Origin: a virus
Length of the DNA stretch: 44,518 nucleotides
Strand: one strand, 5' to 3'
IMG/VR virus record: IMGVR_UViG_3300042555_000740
Span: 1-44,518 of that record
Position numbers and translations under genes: made by a program. Positions 5,083 through 12,295 of this stretch are shown in pieces. The notes under the pieces are model-generated. The model was not told where the DNA came from and did no database searches. It was given only the letters and a program-made list of their open reading frames with translations. Position 1 is the first letter of the stretch, and each line of letters begins with the position of its first letter.

Positions 5083-5477
5083 TGATTACCAGCAAAGCAC
5101 CGCGCAAAAGCAAGTTGCGCATCTCTTCGGACAGTGTCTGGCCCCTACGCAGTGCAACGGGGCGGACGTTTGCTGAGGAACGGAAAAACAGCACAGGGGG
5201 AAAGACTGTGACATTGAATGACCACGTAGCATCCGCCATCAAATCATTGGAGGCGGCGAACGAGATCAGAGCAGCCCATGCGTCTCTGCCCTACAGCCAG
5301 CAGCCACAGGTTCATGACGAACTACTGATCCAATTGCTGGAGGCAATGATTGCCTTCGACGAAGAGCCACAGGGAACCATAGAGGAGCTGACCCGCGAGG
5401 ATGAGCAGTTCATGACCCGCTTCCCTCTACCAGACGATGCTGAGTGGGATTACGCCGTTGCCATAGGTGCAGTATGA
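5082..5477 (+). CDS. Protein of unknown function, up to 131 residues
   Basis: The frame opens at an ATG overlapping the ardC stop (TAATG) and runs to 5477. The first 40 residues are basic and low in hydrophobics. The rest is acidic and helical (AIKSLEAANEIRAAHA, then acidic ELTREDEQF). A GTG at 5208 after a GGGGGA box could be the true start, which would give a protein of about 90 residues beginning with TLNDHVASAI. No family is recognised. It overlaps the next gene by ATGA. Confidence 0.65.
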   Translation: MITSKAPRKSKLRISSDSVWPLRSATGRTFAEERKNSTGGKTVTLNDHVASAIKSLEAANEIRAAHASLPYSQQPQVHDELLIQLLEAMIAFDEEPQGTIEELTREDEQFMTRFPLPDDAEWDYAVAIGAV

Positions 5478-5608
5478 GCGACTACCTCAAGCTACTAGCC
5501 AAGTATGTGCCGCCAATGCCTGAACAGCATTTGTTGAAGCTCAATAGTGAGCAGCTACGTGCATATGAGAAGTCCCGCAACAAGCTCTCAGAGGAGAAGA
5601 ACAAATGA
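5474..5608 (+). CDS. Small helical protein, 44 residues
   Basis: A 44-residue frame begins with an ATGA overlap at 5474 and ends with another ATGA overlap at 5608, so it fills the space between its neighbours exactly. The sequence is charged and helical (MSDYLKLLAKYVPP then EQLRAYEKSRNKLSEEK). Overlapping starts and stops on both sides make it a credible gene. Function unknown. Confidence 0.65.
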   Translation: MSDYLKLLAKYVPPMPEQHLLKLNSEQLRAYEKSRNKLSEEKNK

Positions 5609-5892
5609 TTAAGACCCAACACTGCCCCAACTGCGAAACCCAAGCGGCAGAGATCGAACGGCTGCGGGTCGAAGCAGAGGCGCAGTTCGACCGTGGCTAT
5701 TACGATGGCTGCACACATCCGATTGTGCAACACGATGCGCTGCGTGAGGCTTTGGCGGACTTGCTTCATGCAGTTTGCAGTGAGAAAGGTTTCGCTCAAG
5801 CTGTGCGGCGGGATAGCGGACGGATATATCCGTGGCCTGCCCTTGATCTGGCAGAAGCAAAGGCACTCAAAGCATTGGAGCAAAGCAAATGA
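5605..5892 (+). CDS. Small coiled-coil protein with an N-terminal CPNC motif
   Basis: A 95-residue protein with a CPNCE motif at residues 7-11 followed by a helix (AAEIERLRVEAEAQF). A single CxxC would need dimerisation to bind zinc. The middle region with YYDGC and a later helix rich in Ala and Leu suggest a dimeric scaffold. Similar CPxC-plus-coiled-coil small proteins are frequent in phage early regions; function unknown. Both ends overlap neighbours. Confidence 0.68.
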   Translation: MIKTQHCPNCETQAAEIERLRVEAEAQFDRGYYDGCTHPIVQHDALREALADLLHAVCSEKGFAQAVRRDSGRIYPWPALDLAEAKALKALEQSK

Positions 5893-6125
5893 CTGACGAC
5901 AAATTCCACAAACTTGCATTAAGTGAAAGTTTCGAGCGCGTTGCAAAGGTGGCTGAAGAACGCGCTGCTTTTGCCGCTGGCGTTGAAGCCGCTGCCAAGC
6001 CTGACCCACTGGTCGATATTGTGGAGTGGTTAGGCGGCGAATGGACGCCGGAAGAGTATGCGGAAGAAATCCGCGCCGCACTGGACGCCCGTGGCTTTGA
6101 GATAAGGGAAAAGAACGATGGCTGA
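5889..6125 (+). CDS. Small acidic helical protein with a GVEAAAK motif
   Basis: A 78-residue acidic, helical protein beginning with an ATGA overlap. It contains AAFAAGVEAAAK, a motif shared with the next gene and seen in many phage regulatory-region proteins of the Ead/Ea22-like kind. A C-terminal segment (WTPEEYAEEIRAALDARGFE) is amphipathic. Function unknown. Confidence 0.68.
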   Translation: MTDDKFHKLALSESFERVAKVAEERAAFAAGVEAAAKPDPLVDIVEWLGGEWTPEEYAEEIRAALDARGFEIREKNDG

Positions 6126-6375
6126 CCGAACAGAAGCAATGGACAGACTGATTGCACAGGATGCGGACTTAATAGACCCAGCAGCCGAATGGCAAGCAGG
6201 ATATGACGCTGGCGTTGAAGCAGCGGCCAAGGCGCTGGAGGATGGCGCTAAGCTATGTGATTGCTTCGCATTTGGGGAAGACGAGTGCGGTTGTGGCGCA
6301 TGGAATGATTATAAGGACATATCGTCAGCAAGGGCTATTGAGATCGTCCGTGCGTTACAGGAGAAAGGCCAATGA
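6118..6375 (+). CDS. Small acidic protein with a GVEAAAK motif and a Cys cluster
   Basis: An 85-residue protein overlapping the previous gene by eight bases. YDAGVEAAAKALEDGAKLCD is followed by a Cys-rich loop (CDCFAFGEDECGCG, four cysteines) that could bind a metal. The shared GVEAAAK with its upstream neighbour suggests that the two are diverged paralogues or share a common interaction segment. Function unknown. Confidence 0.68.
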   Translation: MADRTEAMDRLIAQDADLIDPAAEWQAGYDAGVEAAAKALEDGAKLCDCFAFGEDECGCGAWNDYKDISSARAIEIVRALQEKGQ

Positions 6376-6440
6376 TCCGCCGCATAATAGATTGGGCCAT
6401 AGACCGGATGTTCAAAAACGATAAGGATTGGGACCAGTGA
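6372..6440 (+). CDS. Very small basic peptide, 22 residues (tentative)
   Basis: An ATGA overlap with the previous stop opens a 22-codon frame (MIRRIIDWAIDRMFKNDKDW) that ends in a GTGA overlap with another short frame. Start-stop overlap on both sides, as throughout this operon, suggests that it is translated. It is amphipathic and could act at a membrane. Length alone gives little support. Confidence 0.4.
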   Translation: MIRRIIDWAIDRMFKNDKDWDQ

Positions 6441-6514
6441 CCCTACGCCAGTTCCTGATGGACAACTTCGGCTGGGACATTTACGAATGGACTCCAGACG
6501 AAATTAGATTTTAG
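6437..6514 (+). CDS. Very small acidic peptide, 25 residues (tentative)
   Basis: A GTG start overlapping the previous TGA opens a 25-residue frame (MTLRQFLMDNFGWDIYEW, then an acidic end). It would be the last member of the coupled operon. No family is recognised. Confidence 0.35.
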   Translation: MTLRQFLMDNFGWDIYEWTPDEIRF

Positions 6515-6795
6515 AAATACCCCACCTCAACTCCTTTCAATCTCGACAACTACGGCGGGATCGACGGCTAGACAGCGGAAGTATCAAACACCTTTGAGGA
6601 ACGGGGATCGGACATAAAGTAAGGTGTGAATGTCTAGCAACGTAGAATTTTTCGCTCTGCGGCGAACAGAAAAATAACAGCCGCAACACGCTCAAAACAC
6701 ACAACTAATTTTTTCGACTGATGCTTAGACATTAGTTGAAGCACCGCTGCTTTAGCCGTATGGCTGGAGGTTCCACCTATGTAATGGAGATTACA
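6515..6795 (+). other. Intergenic region upstream of the ribonucleotide reductase
   Basis: These 281 bases contain no credible gene. TTGAAG near 6735 with TATGGC 17 bases on could be a promoter. TTCGC-TCTGCG-GCGAA near 6650-6665 is a short hairpin. I see no B12-box or other cobalamin riboswitch signature, although the downstream enzyme uses B12. AT-rich tracts flank 6700-6720. Confidence 0.4.
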
Positions 6796-8733
6796 ATGCA
6801 ACTACCAACTGACTACCAATCCTACATTCACAAGTCCCGCTACGCCCGTTTCATTGATGAGAAAGGCCGTCGTGAACACTGGGACGAAACCGTGTCTCGC
6901 TACTTCGACTTCTTCGAGGAAGAGCTTGAGACCCACAATGGACACAAGGTTTCTGCTGGTCTGCGCAGTGAGCTCGAGGACGCTGTCCTAAGCCTCGCCG
7001 TCATGCCTTCCATGCGTGCTTTGATGACCGCAGGAGAGGCGCTGCGCCGTGAGAGCGTGGCTGGCTACAACTGCAGCTACTTGCCCATAGATCGGCCCAA
7101 GGCATTCGCTGAGGCGCTCTACGTGCTTATGTGCGGCACAGGCGTTGGCTTCTCTGTCGAGCGGCAAGAGATTAGCAAGCTGCCAGTCGTGCCTGAGCAC
7201 TTCGACCGCACCGCATTCGACATCATTGTCGGTGATAGCAAGATCGGTTGGGCTGAGGCGTACCACACGCTACTGACCTGCCTATTCGCTGGCACTATTC
7301 CTAATGTGGACTACAGCCAGATTCGTCCGGCAGGTGAGCGCCTCAAGGTATTTGGCGGACGTGCGTCTGGCCCTGATCCTTTGCGCGACCTGTTCGAATT
7401 CACAATCCGCACCATGCGCAATGCCGCTGGCCGGAAGCTGAACAGTCTCGAGGTTCACGAGATCGTCTGCAAGATCGGTGAGATCGTTGTGGTTGGTGGT
7501 GTCCGCCGCTCCGCTGAGATCAGCCTTTCGAATCTGTCCGACCAGCGCATGCGCGATGCCAAGTCTGGCAACTGGTGGATCGAGAAGCCATACCTCGCCT
7601 TGGCAAACAACTCAGCCTCTTACACTGAGAAGCCAGAGGTCGGTCAGTTCATGGACGAATGGTCTGCATTGTACCGCTCTCGGTCTGGTGAGCGTGGCAT
7701 CTTCAATCGTGAGGGAGCCATCAATAAGATACTGCGCCTTGGTCGTCGTGACCATCGCTATGACTTCGGCACTAACCCATGTGGTGAGATCGTGCTTCGC
7801 CCTCGCGGCTTCTGCAACTTGACTGAGGCAGTGGTGCGTGAGAACGATAGCCTTGGTGACCTCAAGGAAAAGGTGCGCCTTGCGTCGATCCTTGGCACAT
7901 GGCAGTCCACCCTCACCCGCTTCAACTTCATCGAGCCAGAGTGGCGGCGTAACGCAGAGGAAGAGCGTCTGCTTGGCGTGTCCCTCACCGGAATCTATGA
8001 CAACGCACTGATGCGTGGTGACAACGGTCTTGATCGTCTTGGCACGGCGCTTGAGAAGCTGAAGGCGTCCGCCATCAAGGCAAACCGTCTCGAGGCGCAC
8101 GACATTGGCATCAACCCATCTGTCGCCGTCACTACGGTTAAGCCGTCCGGCACTGTGTCGCAGTTGGTGAACAGCCCAAGCGGAATCCACCAAGGTCATG
8201 CCCAGTACTACATCCGGCGCGTCACTGGTGATAACAAGGATCCAATCACCGCCTTCATGGGTGACGCTGGCATTCCTAACGAGCCACACGCATCCAAGCC
8301 ACAAGGCATGACGGTCTTTGCGTTTCCTGTAAAGCTTGGTGATGGTACTACCACTCGCGATGACGTGACTGCATTGCAGCATCTCGAGCTTGTCCGCACC
8401 TACAACACGCATTGGTCAGAGCATGCAGTGTCCTGCACCATCAGCGTTAAGGAACCAGAGTGGCCTAGCGTTGGCGGTTGGGTGTTCGATCACTTCGATG
8501 ACATCTGCGGCCTGTCGTTCCTGCCTCACTTCGAGGGCGACAGCTCATACACGCAGATGCCTTACGAGACGATCAGCAAGGCTGAGTACGAGCAACGGCT
8601 CGCTGCTATGCCAAAAGAGATCGATTGGTCTGGCCTTGCCTTCTACGAGAAGGGTATCGACACAGTGACTGGCACACGCGAACTTGCATGCGTTGGTAAC
8701 ACCTGCGAGATCGTTGACGCACAGTCTTTATAA
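6796..8733 (+). CDS. nrdJ: Class II (B12-dependent) ribonucleoside-triphosphate reductase
   Basis: A 645-residue protein starting at 6796 after GGAG; an in-frame ATG at 6736 has no ribosome binding site. It reduces ribonucleotides to deoxyribonucleotides using adenosylcobalamin, supplying DNA precursors for phage replication. The monomeric RTPR type is indicated by Cys near residue 92 (GYNCSY), TNPCGE near 328 and FCNL eleven residues later. These correspond to the three active-site cysteines of the Lactobacillus enzyme (119, 408, 419). A C-terminal Cys pair (CVGNTC) would accept electrons from thioredoxin. There is no ATP-cone. It is somewhat shorter than the roughly 740-residue bacterial enzyme, as in many marine phages. 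Confidence 0.93.
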   Translation: MQLPTDYQSYIHKSRYARFIDEKGRREHWDETVSRYFDFFEEELETHNGHKVSAGLRSELEDAVLSLAVMPSMRALMTAGEALRRESVAGYNCSYLPIDRPKAFAEALYVLMCGTGVGFSVERQEISKLPVVPEHFDRTAFDIIVGDSKIGWAEAYHTLLTCLFAGTIPNVDYSQIRPAGERLKVFGGRASGPDPLRDLFEFTIRTMRNAAGRKLNSLEVHEIVCKIGEIVVVGGVRRSAEISLSNLSDQRMRDAKSGNWWIEKPYLALANNSASYTEKPEVGQFMDEWSALYRSRSGERGIFNREGAINKILRLGRRDHRYDFGTNPCGEIVLRPRGFCNLTEAVVRENDSLGDLKEKVRLASILGTWQSTLTRFNFIEPEWRRNAEEERLLGVSLTGIYDNALMRGDNGLDRLGTALEKLKASAIKANRLEAHDIGINPSVAVTTVKPSGTVSQLVNSPSGIHQGHAQYYIRRVTGDNKDPITAFMGDAGIPNEPHASKPQGMTVFAFPVKLGDGTTTRDDVTALQHLELVRTYNTHWSEHAVSCTISVKEPEWPSVGGWVFDHFDDICGLSFLPHFEGDSSYTQMPYETISKAEYEQRLAAMPKEIDWSGLAFYEKGIDTVTGTRELACVGNTCEIVDAQSL

Positions 8734-8740
8734 CAACAGT

Positions 8741-8758
8741 GAGGGGCTTCGGCCCCTC
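8741..8758 (+). other. Perfect seven-pair TTCG hairpin between nrdJ and the DnaA-like gene
   Basis: GAGGGGC-TTCG-GCCCCTC follows the nrdJ stop by seven bases and has no T-run. It could therefore protect the message end or attenuate rather than terminate. Its place right after a stop codon recalls the junction hairpins of the early operon. Confidence 0.6.
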
Positions 8759-8776
8759 CAATACAAGGATGTAAGT

Positions 8777-9067
8777 ATGTTTTTAGGTGAAATTAAAGCT
8801 GAAGCCCTTCGGATATGGGATATCCGCGACAGGGATCTGATTGGCGACAATCGTTTTGTTGAGATGACGCGCCCCCGCATGGCGCTGTACAAGGTCTATC
8901 GAGATCGGGGTATGTCACTGACGCAGATCGGTCGCTACTTAAAGCGTGATCACTCTACTGTTCTGAGTGGCCTGCGCAGGATCGAAGTCGTGATGGCAGA
9001 AGACCCGACCTACAGGGAGCAGGTCGAGTCTCTCGCTTCATTTTCTATGAATGATCTTAAACTCTGA
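8777..9067 (+). CDS. Protein consisting of a DnaA domain IV-like DNA-binding domain
   Basis: A 96-residue protein starting at 8777, seven bases after AAGGA. Residues about 25-80 contain the DnaA C-terminal fold: ARQ-like helices, GMSLTQIGRYLKRDHSTVL, and the signature DHSTVLSGLRRI, which in DnaA binds the DnaA-box major groove. There is no AAA+ ATPase domain. It could bind DnaA boxes at a phage or host origin, either recruiting or blocking the initiator, or act as a transcription regulator. Its 3' end overlaps the convergent leftward gene by 30 bases. Confidence 0.85.
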   Translation: MFLGEIKAEALRIWDIRDRDLIGDNRFVEMTRPRMALYKVYRDRGMSLTQIGRYLKRDHSTVLSGLRRIEVVMAEDPTYREQVESLASFSMNDLKL

Positions 9068-9499
9068 TATCGGAACCTCAATCATAGGTTCCTTATCCTC
9101 CCAGTCCCCGCGCTTGGTTGTTCCACCGAACACGATATTGATGGGGGCTGGGACATTGATATAACCAACGCAGTCCTGCCACTCCACGATCAGCATCGAT
9201 CTGATGCCCGTGTCTCGAGATAGCGACAGCAGGTTCATGTATTTGTGCAGCGAGACTTGATAGGTGGGGTACGTGTGTATCGGATTCCCCCGCGACTTGA
9301 GCTCTGCCCAAGACATGATCTCCTTCCCCCGCAGCAGCGCAAAGTCTGCTGAGTAGCGGCGAGGAAGCTTTGCAACCTCCACCCCCCACTTATCCGCCAG
9401 CACAGTGATGACGGCTCGCTCATTAGCTAGTGTTGTTTCGTTCTCATATATCAACTGACCATCTTTCTCTGCTGTTTCCAAAGGGATAACACTAAGCAC
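9038..9499 (-). CDS. Putative PD-(D/E)XK nuclease-like protein
   Basis: A 153-residue frame with a GTG start; a TTG start about 16 codons further in, overlapping the upstream stop, is possible. An N-terminal helix with Glu (NERAVITVLADKWG), then SADFALL and AELKSR fit the E...D...ExK pattern of PD-(D/E)XK nucleases, with a following Gln/Tyr-rich helix. Such enzymes act as resolvases, repair nucleases or DNA degraders. It is the last gene of the leftward replication operon. The catalytic residues are inferred by eye, so a nuclease-fold protein without activity is also possible. Confidence 0.55.
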   Translation of the reverse strand: MLSVIPLETAEKDGQLIYENETTLANERAVITVLADKWGVEVAKLPRRYSADFALLRGKEIMSWAELKSRGNPIHTYPTYQVSLHKYMNLLSLSRDTGIRSMLIVEWQDCVGYINVPAPINIVFGGTTKRGDWEDKEPMIEVPISEFKIIHRK

Positions 9500-9759
9500 T
9501 CAACTAGTGAACGCGACCAGCAAGGATCAGCATCAAGCGGTATGTCGTCGATAGCCGCTCTCCGACCTTCCTTAGTTGGTATCGCAAATATTCTCTCCGC
9601 AAGACAACCCACCATGTGATCTCTGACCAGAGCGCGGAAGTTTTCCGGCACATTGCGCTCGATCCACTGCATTCTTTCTTCATGTGTATCTCCCCTTGCT
9701 GCTTGCTCTGCCCAGACCATCGACTTCAGGCGCTGCGCCTTCGGTCCGATCTTCTTCAC
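9451..9759 (-). CDS. Protein of unknown function, 102 residues
   Basis: The GTG start overlaps the stop of the upstream resolvase gene (GTGA). The protein is basic at the N-terminus (MKKIGPKAQRLKSMVW) and helical throughout (HEERMQWIERNVPENFRALV), with a C-terminal amphipathic helix (SLVECLVLSLWKQQ). No family is recognised. Its 3' end overlaps the next gene by up to 49 bases if that gene uses its most upstream start. Confidence 0.65.
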   Translation of the reverse strand: MKKIGPKAQRLKSMVWAEQAARGDTHEERMQWIERNVPENFRALVRDHMVGCLAERIFAIPTKEGRRAAIDDIPLDADPCWSRSLVECLVLSLWKQQRKMVS

Positions 9760-10061
9760 TGCATGAGCTCGAGCAGCGTCTTCAGCGGAATGACTGCAAC
9801 TGACTTCTCATTGTCCGCACGCAGGATCAGGCCAGCGTTCTCACCCAACGCCTCCAGCATCCAAGCCGGTAATTCTTTTCTGCGCTTGGCTTCAAACACC
9901 CAAGGCTTGTCACTGAATGACGGCGTGATCTCCACGTCACCCTTGGCATAGGTAGTTGCGCCAGACAGGGGAACGCGCTGAGCAAACAAGCCATACTCCT
10001 TGGCCTGATTGACCAGCTCGCGCTCGTACACTGCGCCCTTGGTTCTCGACATCTTTCCCAT
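9756..10061 (-). CDS. Hjc-like Holliday-junction resolvase / PD-(D/E)XK endonuclease
   Basis: A 101-residue protein. KGAVYERELVNQAKEYG gives the helix with the first Glu, YAKGDVEI the catalytic Asp and WVFEAKRRK the ExK motif. This is the arrangement of archaeal Hjc-type resolvases and their phage relatives, and the size fits. It would resolve branched DNA from recombination or replication before packaging. It is coupled to the downstream gene by GTGA and lies two bases from the upstream membrane-protein gene. Confidence 0.75.
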   Translation of the reverse strand: MGKMSRTKGAVYERELVNQAKEYGLFAQRVPLSGATTYAKGDVEITPSFSDKPWVFEAKRRKELPAWMLEALGENAGLILRADNEKSVAVIPLKTLLELMQ

Positions 10062-10063
10062 AG

Positions 10064-10309
10064 TTACCCCCTTGCAAACGTGTATTTGATTTCCTGCCAG
10101 ATCGTCCGGCCATCGAAGACCCTGCGCAGGATGTAGCCCCTAGCTACAGAGACCACCGTGAATATTCCGGTGATGATCAGGTTCTGTGTCCATGTGACGG
10201 GGATATCCATTGCCGTCGCGACGAAGTACCAAGTGATCAGCGAGATAAAGAACCCCACCGTTGTGTTGGTCACAGCCTCCATGAGGCTGTCCATCTTGTG
10301 CTGTTTCAT
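10064..10309 (-). CDS. DUF7220-like small two-span membrane protein
   Basis: An 81-residue protein. A polar N-terminus (SLMEAVTNTTVGF) leads into two membrane segments, residues about 17-33 and 41-58 (LIITGIFTVVSVARGYILRR), with a basic tail. This matches a family common in alphaproteobacterial and marine phages (DUF7220 as I remember it); its role is unknown. The start overlaps the upstream stop (ATGA). Confidence 0.75.
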   Translation of the reverse strand: MKQHKMDSLMEAVTNTTVGFFISLITWYFVATAMDIPVTWTQNLIITGIFTVVSVARGYILRRVFDGRTIWQEIKYTFARG

Positions 10310-10650
10310 GACCCCGACTCCAACAGATCACAGACCTTTCGAAGCGCGTCCTTGTGACGCACTTTGAGATCGTCTTGCCAAGCCCAATCGCCATTTGCCG
10401 ACTCGACTATGCGTCGCACAACCTCTGGCGATGATTCCTCTGGATCCCACATTTCTTCGAGGCCGTAGCAAGAGCAGTGACCCGCCTCCACCATCCATAG
10501 ATCGCCGTCGCGCTTGAAAAGCACGAGAGCTTCTCCACTGTAGTTCTCGTATTCATACGCGGCGAATAGAACCTCTGGCTCAGGCTCGCTCATGTCAAAA
10601 TTGCGCTGCACGTCCTCCCAATTAGAGAAGATGTCAAAGTAAACGCTCAT
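10306..10650 (-). CDS. Small acidic protein of unknown function with an HCSCYG motif
   Basis: A 114-residue protein. The start at 10650 follows GAAGGG; the frame is open further upstream but there it lies inside the upstream gene. The middle (AAYEYENYSGEALVLFKR, then VEAGHCSCYGLEEMWDPEE) looks like a compact beta-rich domain with a paired Cys motif. Similar small proteins occur in other phage genomes, as far as I recall, without a known role. The last third is helical (WAWQDDLKVRHKDALRKV). Confidence 0.65.
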   Translation of the reverse strand: MSVYFDIFSNWEDVQRNFDMSEPEPEVLFAAYEYENYSGEALVLFKRDGDLWMVEAGHCSCYGLEEMWDPEESSPEVVRRIVESANGDWAWQDDLKVRHKDALRKVCDLLESGS

Positions 10651-10651
10651 A

Positions 10652-11569
10652 TCAAATCCCTTCATCCTTGATCGTGTAGTGGTGCGGGTTCTTGTCGCCG
10701 TGGATCTCGACGTTCTTCGCCGCCAATTCGTTGAGCTGCTCATAGAAGTTGACGCTGCGCGGTGGACGATCATCCTCACACTTGCCTTGGATCATCGCGT
10801 CACGCAGCACGACCAGCGAGCAGATCGCTTTAGTCACATGGCTGAGCTGAGAGTCCGGATCGATGTCTTCACCCTCCCACCAACTGAACAGGTGACGGAT
10901 CGTTGCGTCGTAATAGACAGATGCCCTTACGCCTACACCGCGATAGTTGTGGCGACCGTACTTCAGTGCGCCTTCGAGCATCCCTACTCCTACCTCAGCT
11001 AGTACTGCTGCTGATACGGTGGACATGGGAGCTTTCTTTATTCCGACAGCGTCTTTCGGGTTCGTTGGCTTCTGGGTTTTGTTTGGTTTTATTACCGGCT
11101 GGGTGTTGTACGCAGATCTTTCGGGGATAATTATCGGGAACGTGTCGTCATCAATCTCTTGGGCATGCCGCCAGAAAACGATGTCGCCATCTTTACCGGA
11201 GTGCTTCCAGAAAAGCTTAGCCGCATCCCTCTCCATCAGCGCTTGACCACCACGCACAACAACATCGACCATACCTGACGGTCGCGGCTCATGCTTCTTC
11301 GCGCCCTTCCAAGCTGTCCAGTAAACGGTTGGCTTCTCTTGAACGTAACGCCAAGTAAGAATGTCGGTTGGGAGTCCGTTGTGTCGCCAGTCTAGATTGT
11401 CGGCCTCGTTCTCTAACGTATCGCCACCACGAGTCCACACTTCGACCCGTCCATGCGGCATCAACGCGAGACTGTTGGCTTCCCACCAAGTCCAGCCTTC
11501 ATTCAGATCTCCGTACATATATAAGCGCTCGTTTTCCTGCATCTTGCGCATGTATTCCTGCTCATCCAT
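10652..11569 (-). CDS. dATP/dGTP diphosphohydrolase-family protein with a duplicated N-terminal module
   Basis: A 305-residue protein. Residues about 175-280 match the DUF5664/dGTP_diPhyd_N family: TNPKDAVGIKKAP, GALKYGRHNYRGVGVRASVY, RHLFSWWEGEDIDPDSQLSH and a C-terminal DDRPP. Members of this MazG-like all-alpha family hydrolyse dATP or dGTP, and some serve 2-aminoadenine-DNA phages. The first 150 residues hold two copies of a module of about 40 residues (V-x-x-RGGDTL...W-RHNG...DILTWRYVQ and RGGQAL...W-KHSG...DIVFWRHAQ). Four tandem Trp/His motifs suggest a binding function. No PurZ-type gene is in the window, so base replacement is not indicated. Confidence 0.75.
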   Translation of the reverse strand: MDEQEYMRKMQENERLYMYGDLNEGWTWWEANSLALMPHGRVEVWTRGGDTLENEADNLDWRHNGLPTDILTWRYVQEKPTVYWTAWKGAKKHEPRPSGMVDVVVRGGQALMERDAAKLFWKHSGKDGDIVFWRHAQEIDDDTFPIIIPERSAYNTQPVIKPNKTQKPTNPKDAVGIKKAPMSTVSAAVLAEVGVGMLEGALKYGRHNYRGVGVRASVYYDATIRHLFSWWEGEDIDPDSQLSHVTKAICSLVVLRDAMIQGKCEDDRPPRSVNFYEQLNELAAKNVEIHGDKNPHHYTIKDEGI

Positions 11570-11873
11570 TGTCGTTCTCCCTAACTAGGAGCTGGCACTC
11601 AGCCAGTAACTCCTCTTGTGTTCCAAACATCTCTTCGAACCTGCGCTTCCAAGGGTGGACCGACACGAAATCACCCTTGCCGTCACCACCTTGGTGATGC
11701 AGGTAGCAAAGCGGAATCGTCTTGAAGTGAGCGCCGGTTTTCGTGCGCCCATCTATGTGATGGATTGAGATCTCTGGCTGATGAAAGCCGATCTTCTTGC
11801 ACGCAACACAGCCAAGCTGGCCGACCGCATCCATCCATCTCCGCTCTGCGGGTGTCGGCGTCCGTCCCTTCAT
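11562..11873 (-). CDS. Ref-type HNH nuclease (recombination enhancement family)
   Basis: A 103-residue protein containing CVACKKIG, ISIHHIDGRTKTGAHFKTIP and LCYLHHQGG. This Cys/His layout is that of Ref, the phage P1 RecA-dependent HNH nuclease, and of related phage proteins. The C-terminal RRFEEMFGTQEELL is also typical. Ref cuts DNA within RecA-paired structures. It sits among recombination and nucleotide-metabolism genes. Compared with P1 Ref it lacks the long N-terminal extension, so RecA dependence is uncertain. Confidence 0.78.
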   Translation of the reverse strand: MKGRTPTPAERRWMDAVGQLGCVACKKIGFHQPEISIHHIDGRTKTGAHFKTIPLCYLHHQGGDGKGDFVSVHPWKRRFEEMFGTQEELLAECQLLVRENDNG

Positions 11874-11875
11874 CC

Positions 11876-12295
11876 TCAGTACTTCTTGCCACCATCCCGC
11901 ATGCGGTTCTCAACCTTGTGATCTTCGCGGCTCATGTTGTAGAGGATCTTCTCCATGATGGCTTCACCAATGTCGAAGCCCTTTGCTCCCGCTAGATCGA
12001 AGATCCGGATCACCGCATCAGCGAGCTCAACCTCGAGTCCTGAGCGATGAGGAAGCTTGTCGTCCATCAATCCCTTGCGGTCAGCCTCCATCGCCTCTGC
12101 GACTTCGCTGACGATGAGCATCAGCACCTCGCCCACATTGCGTGTTTCATGGGTAGACTGACCCGTCTTGAGATCCGTCCACCAGCCAGCGGCTTTGTTG
12201 ATGTCGAAGATAGTGCGAGACAGTGCCGTCACTACAGAGGCGTAAATAAGCAGCGCCTCTTCGGATTTATTCCTGTCGGTGAATGGATTATTCAT
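11876..12295 (-). CDS. MazG-like nucleotide pyrophosphohydrolase
   Basis: A 139-residue all-alpha protein. GEVLMLIVSEVAEAMEADRK holds the ExxE of the metal-binding helix, and EVELADAVIRIFDLAG holds the second E...D pair, as in MazG/HisE-type enzymes. These hydrolyse (d)NTPs to monophosphates plus pyrophosphate and may shape the nucleotide pool or ppGpp level in the infected cell. It lies two bases upstream of the Ref-like gene and overlaps the gene before it by ATGA. Confidence 0.85.
   Translation of the reverse strand: MNNPFTDRNKSEEALLIYASVVTALSRTIFDINKAAGWWTDLKTGQSTHETRNVGEVLMLIVSEVAEAMEADRKGLMDDKLPHRSGLEVELADAVIRIFDLAGAKGFDIGEAIMEKILYNMSREDHKVENRMRDGGKKY

Noticed and set aside
6730-6775. 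A second tRNA or tRNA remnant upstream of nrdJ (shares 13 bases with the tRNA-Trp region)
   Set aside because: No anticodon or T arm can be folded, and a 13-base match is expected by chance in 44 kb.
6515-6795. Cobalamin riboswitch before the B12-dependent reductase
   Set aside because: No B12-box or matching multi-stem structure could be found.
10652-11569. Evidence for a 2-aminoadenine (Z) genome
   Set aside because: The hydrolase family is widespread and no PurZ, DatZ or special polymerase gene is visible in the window.
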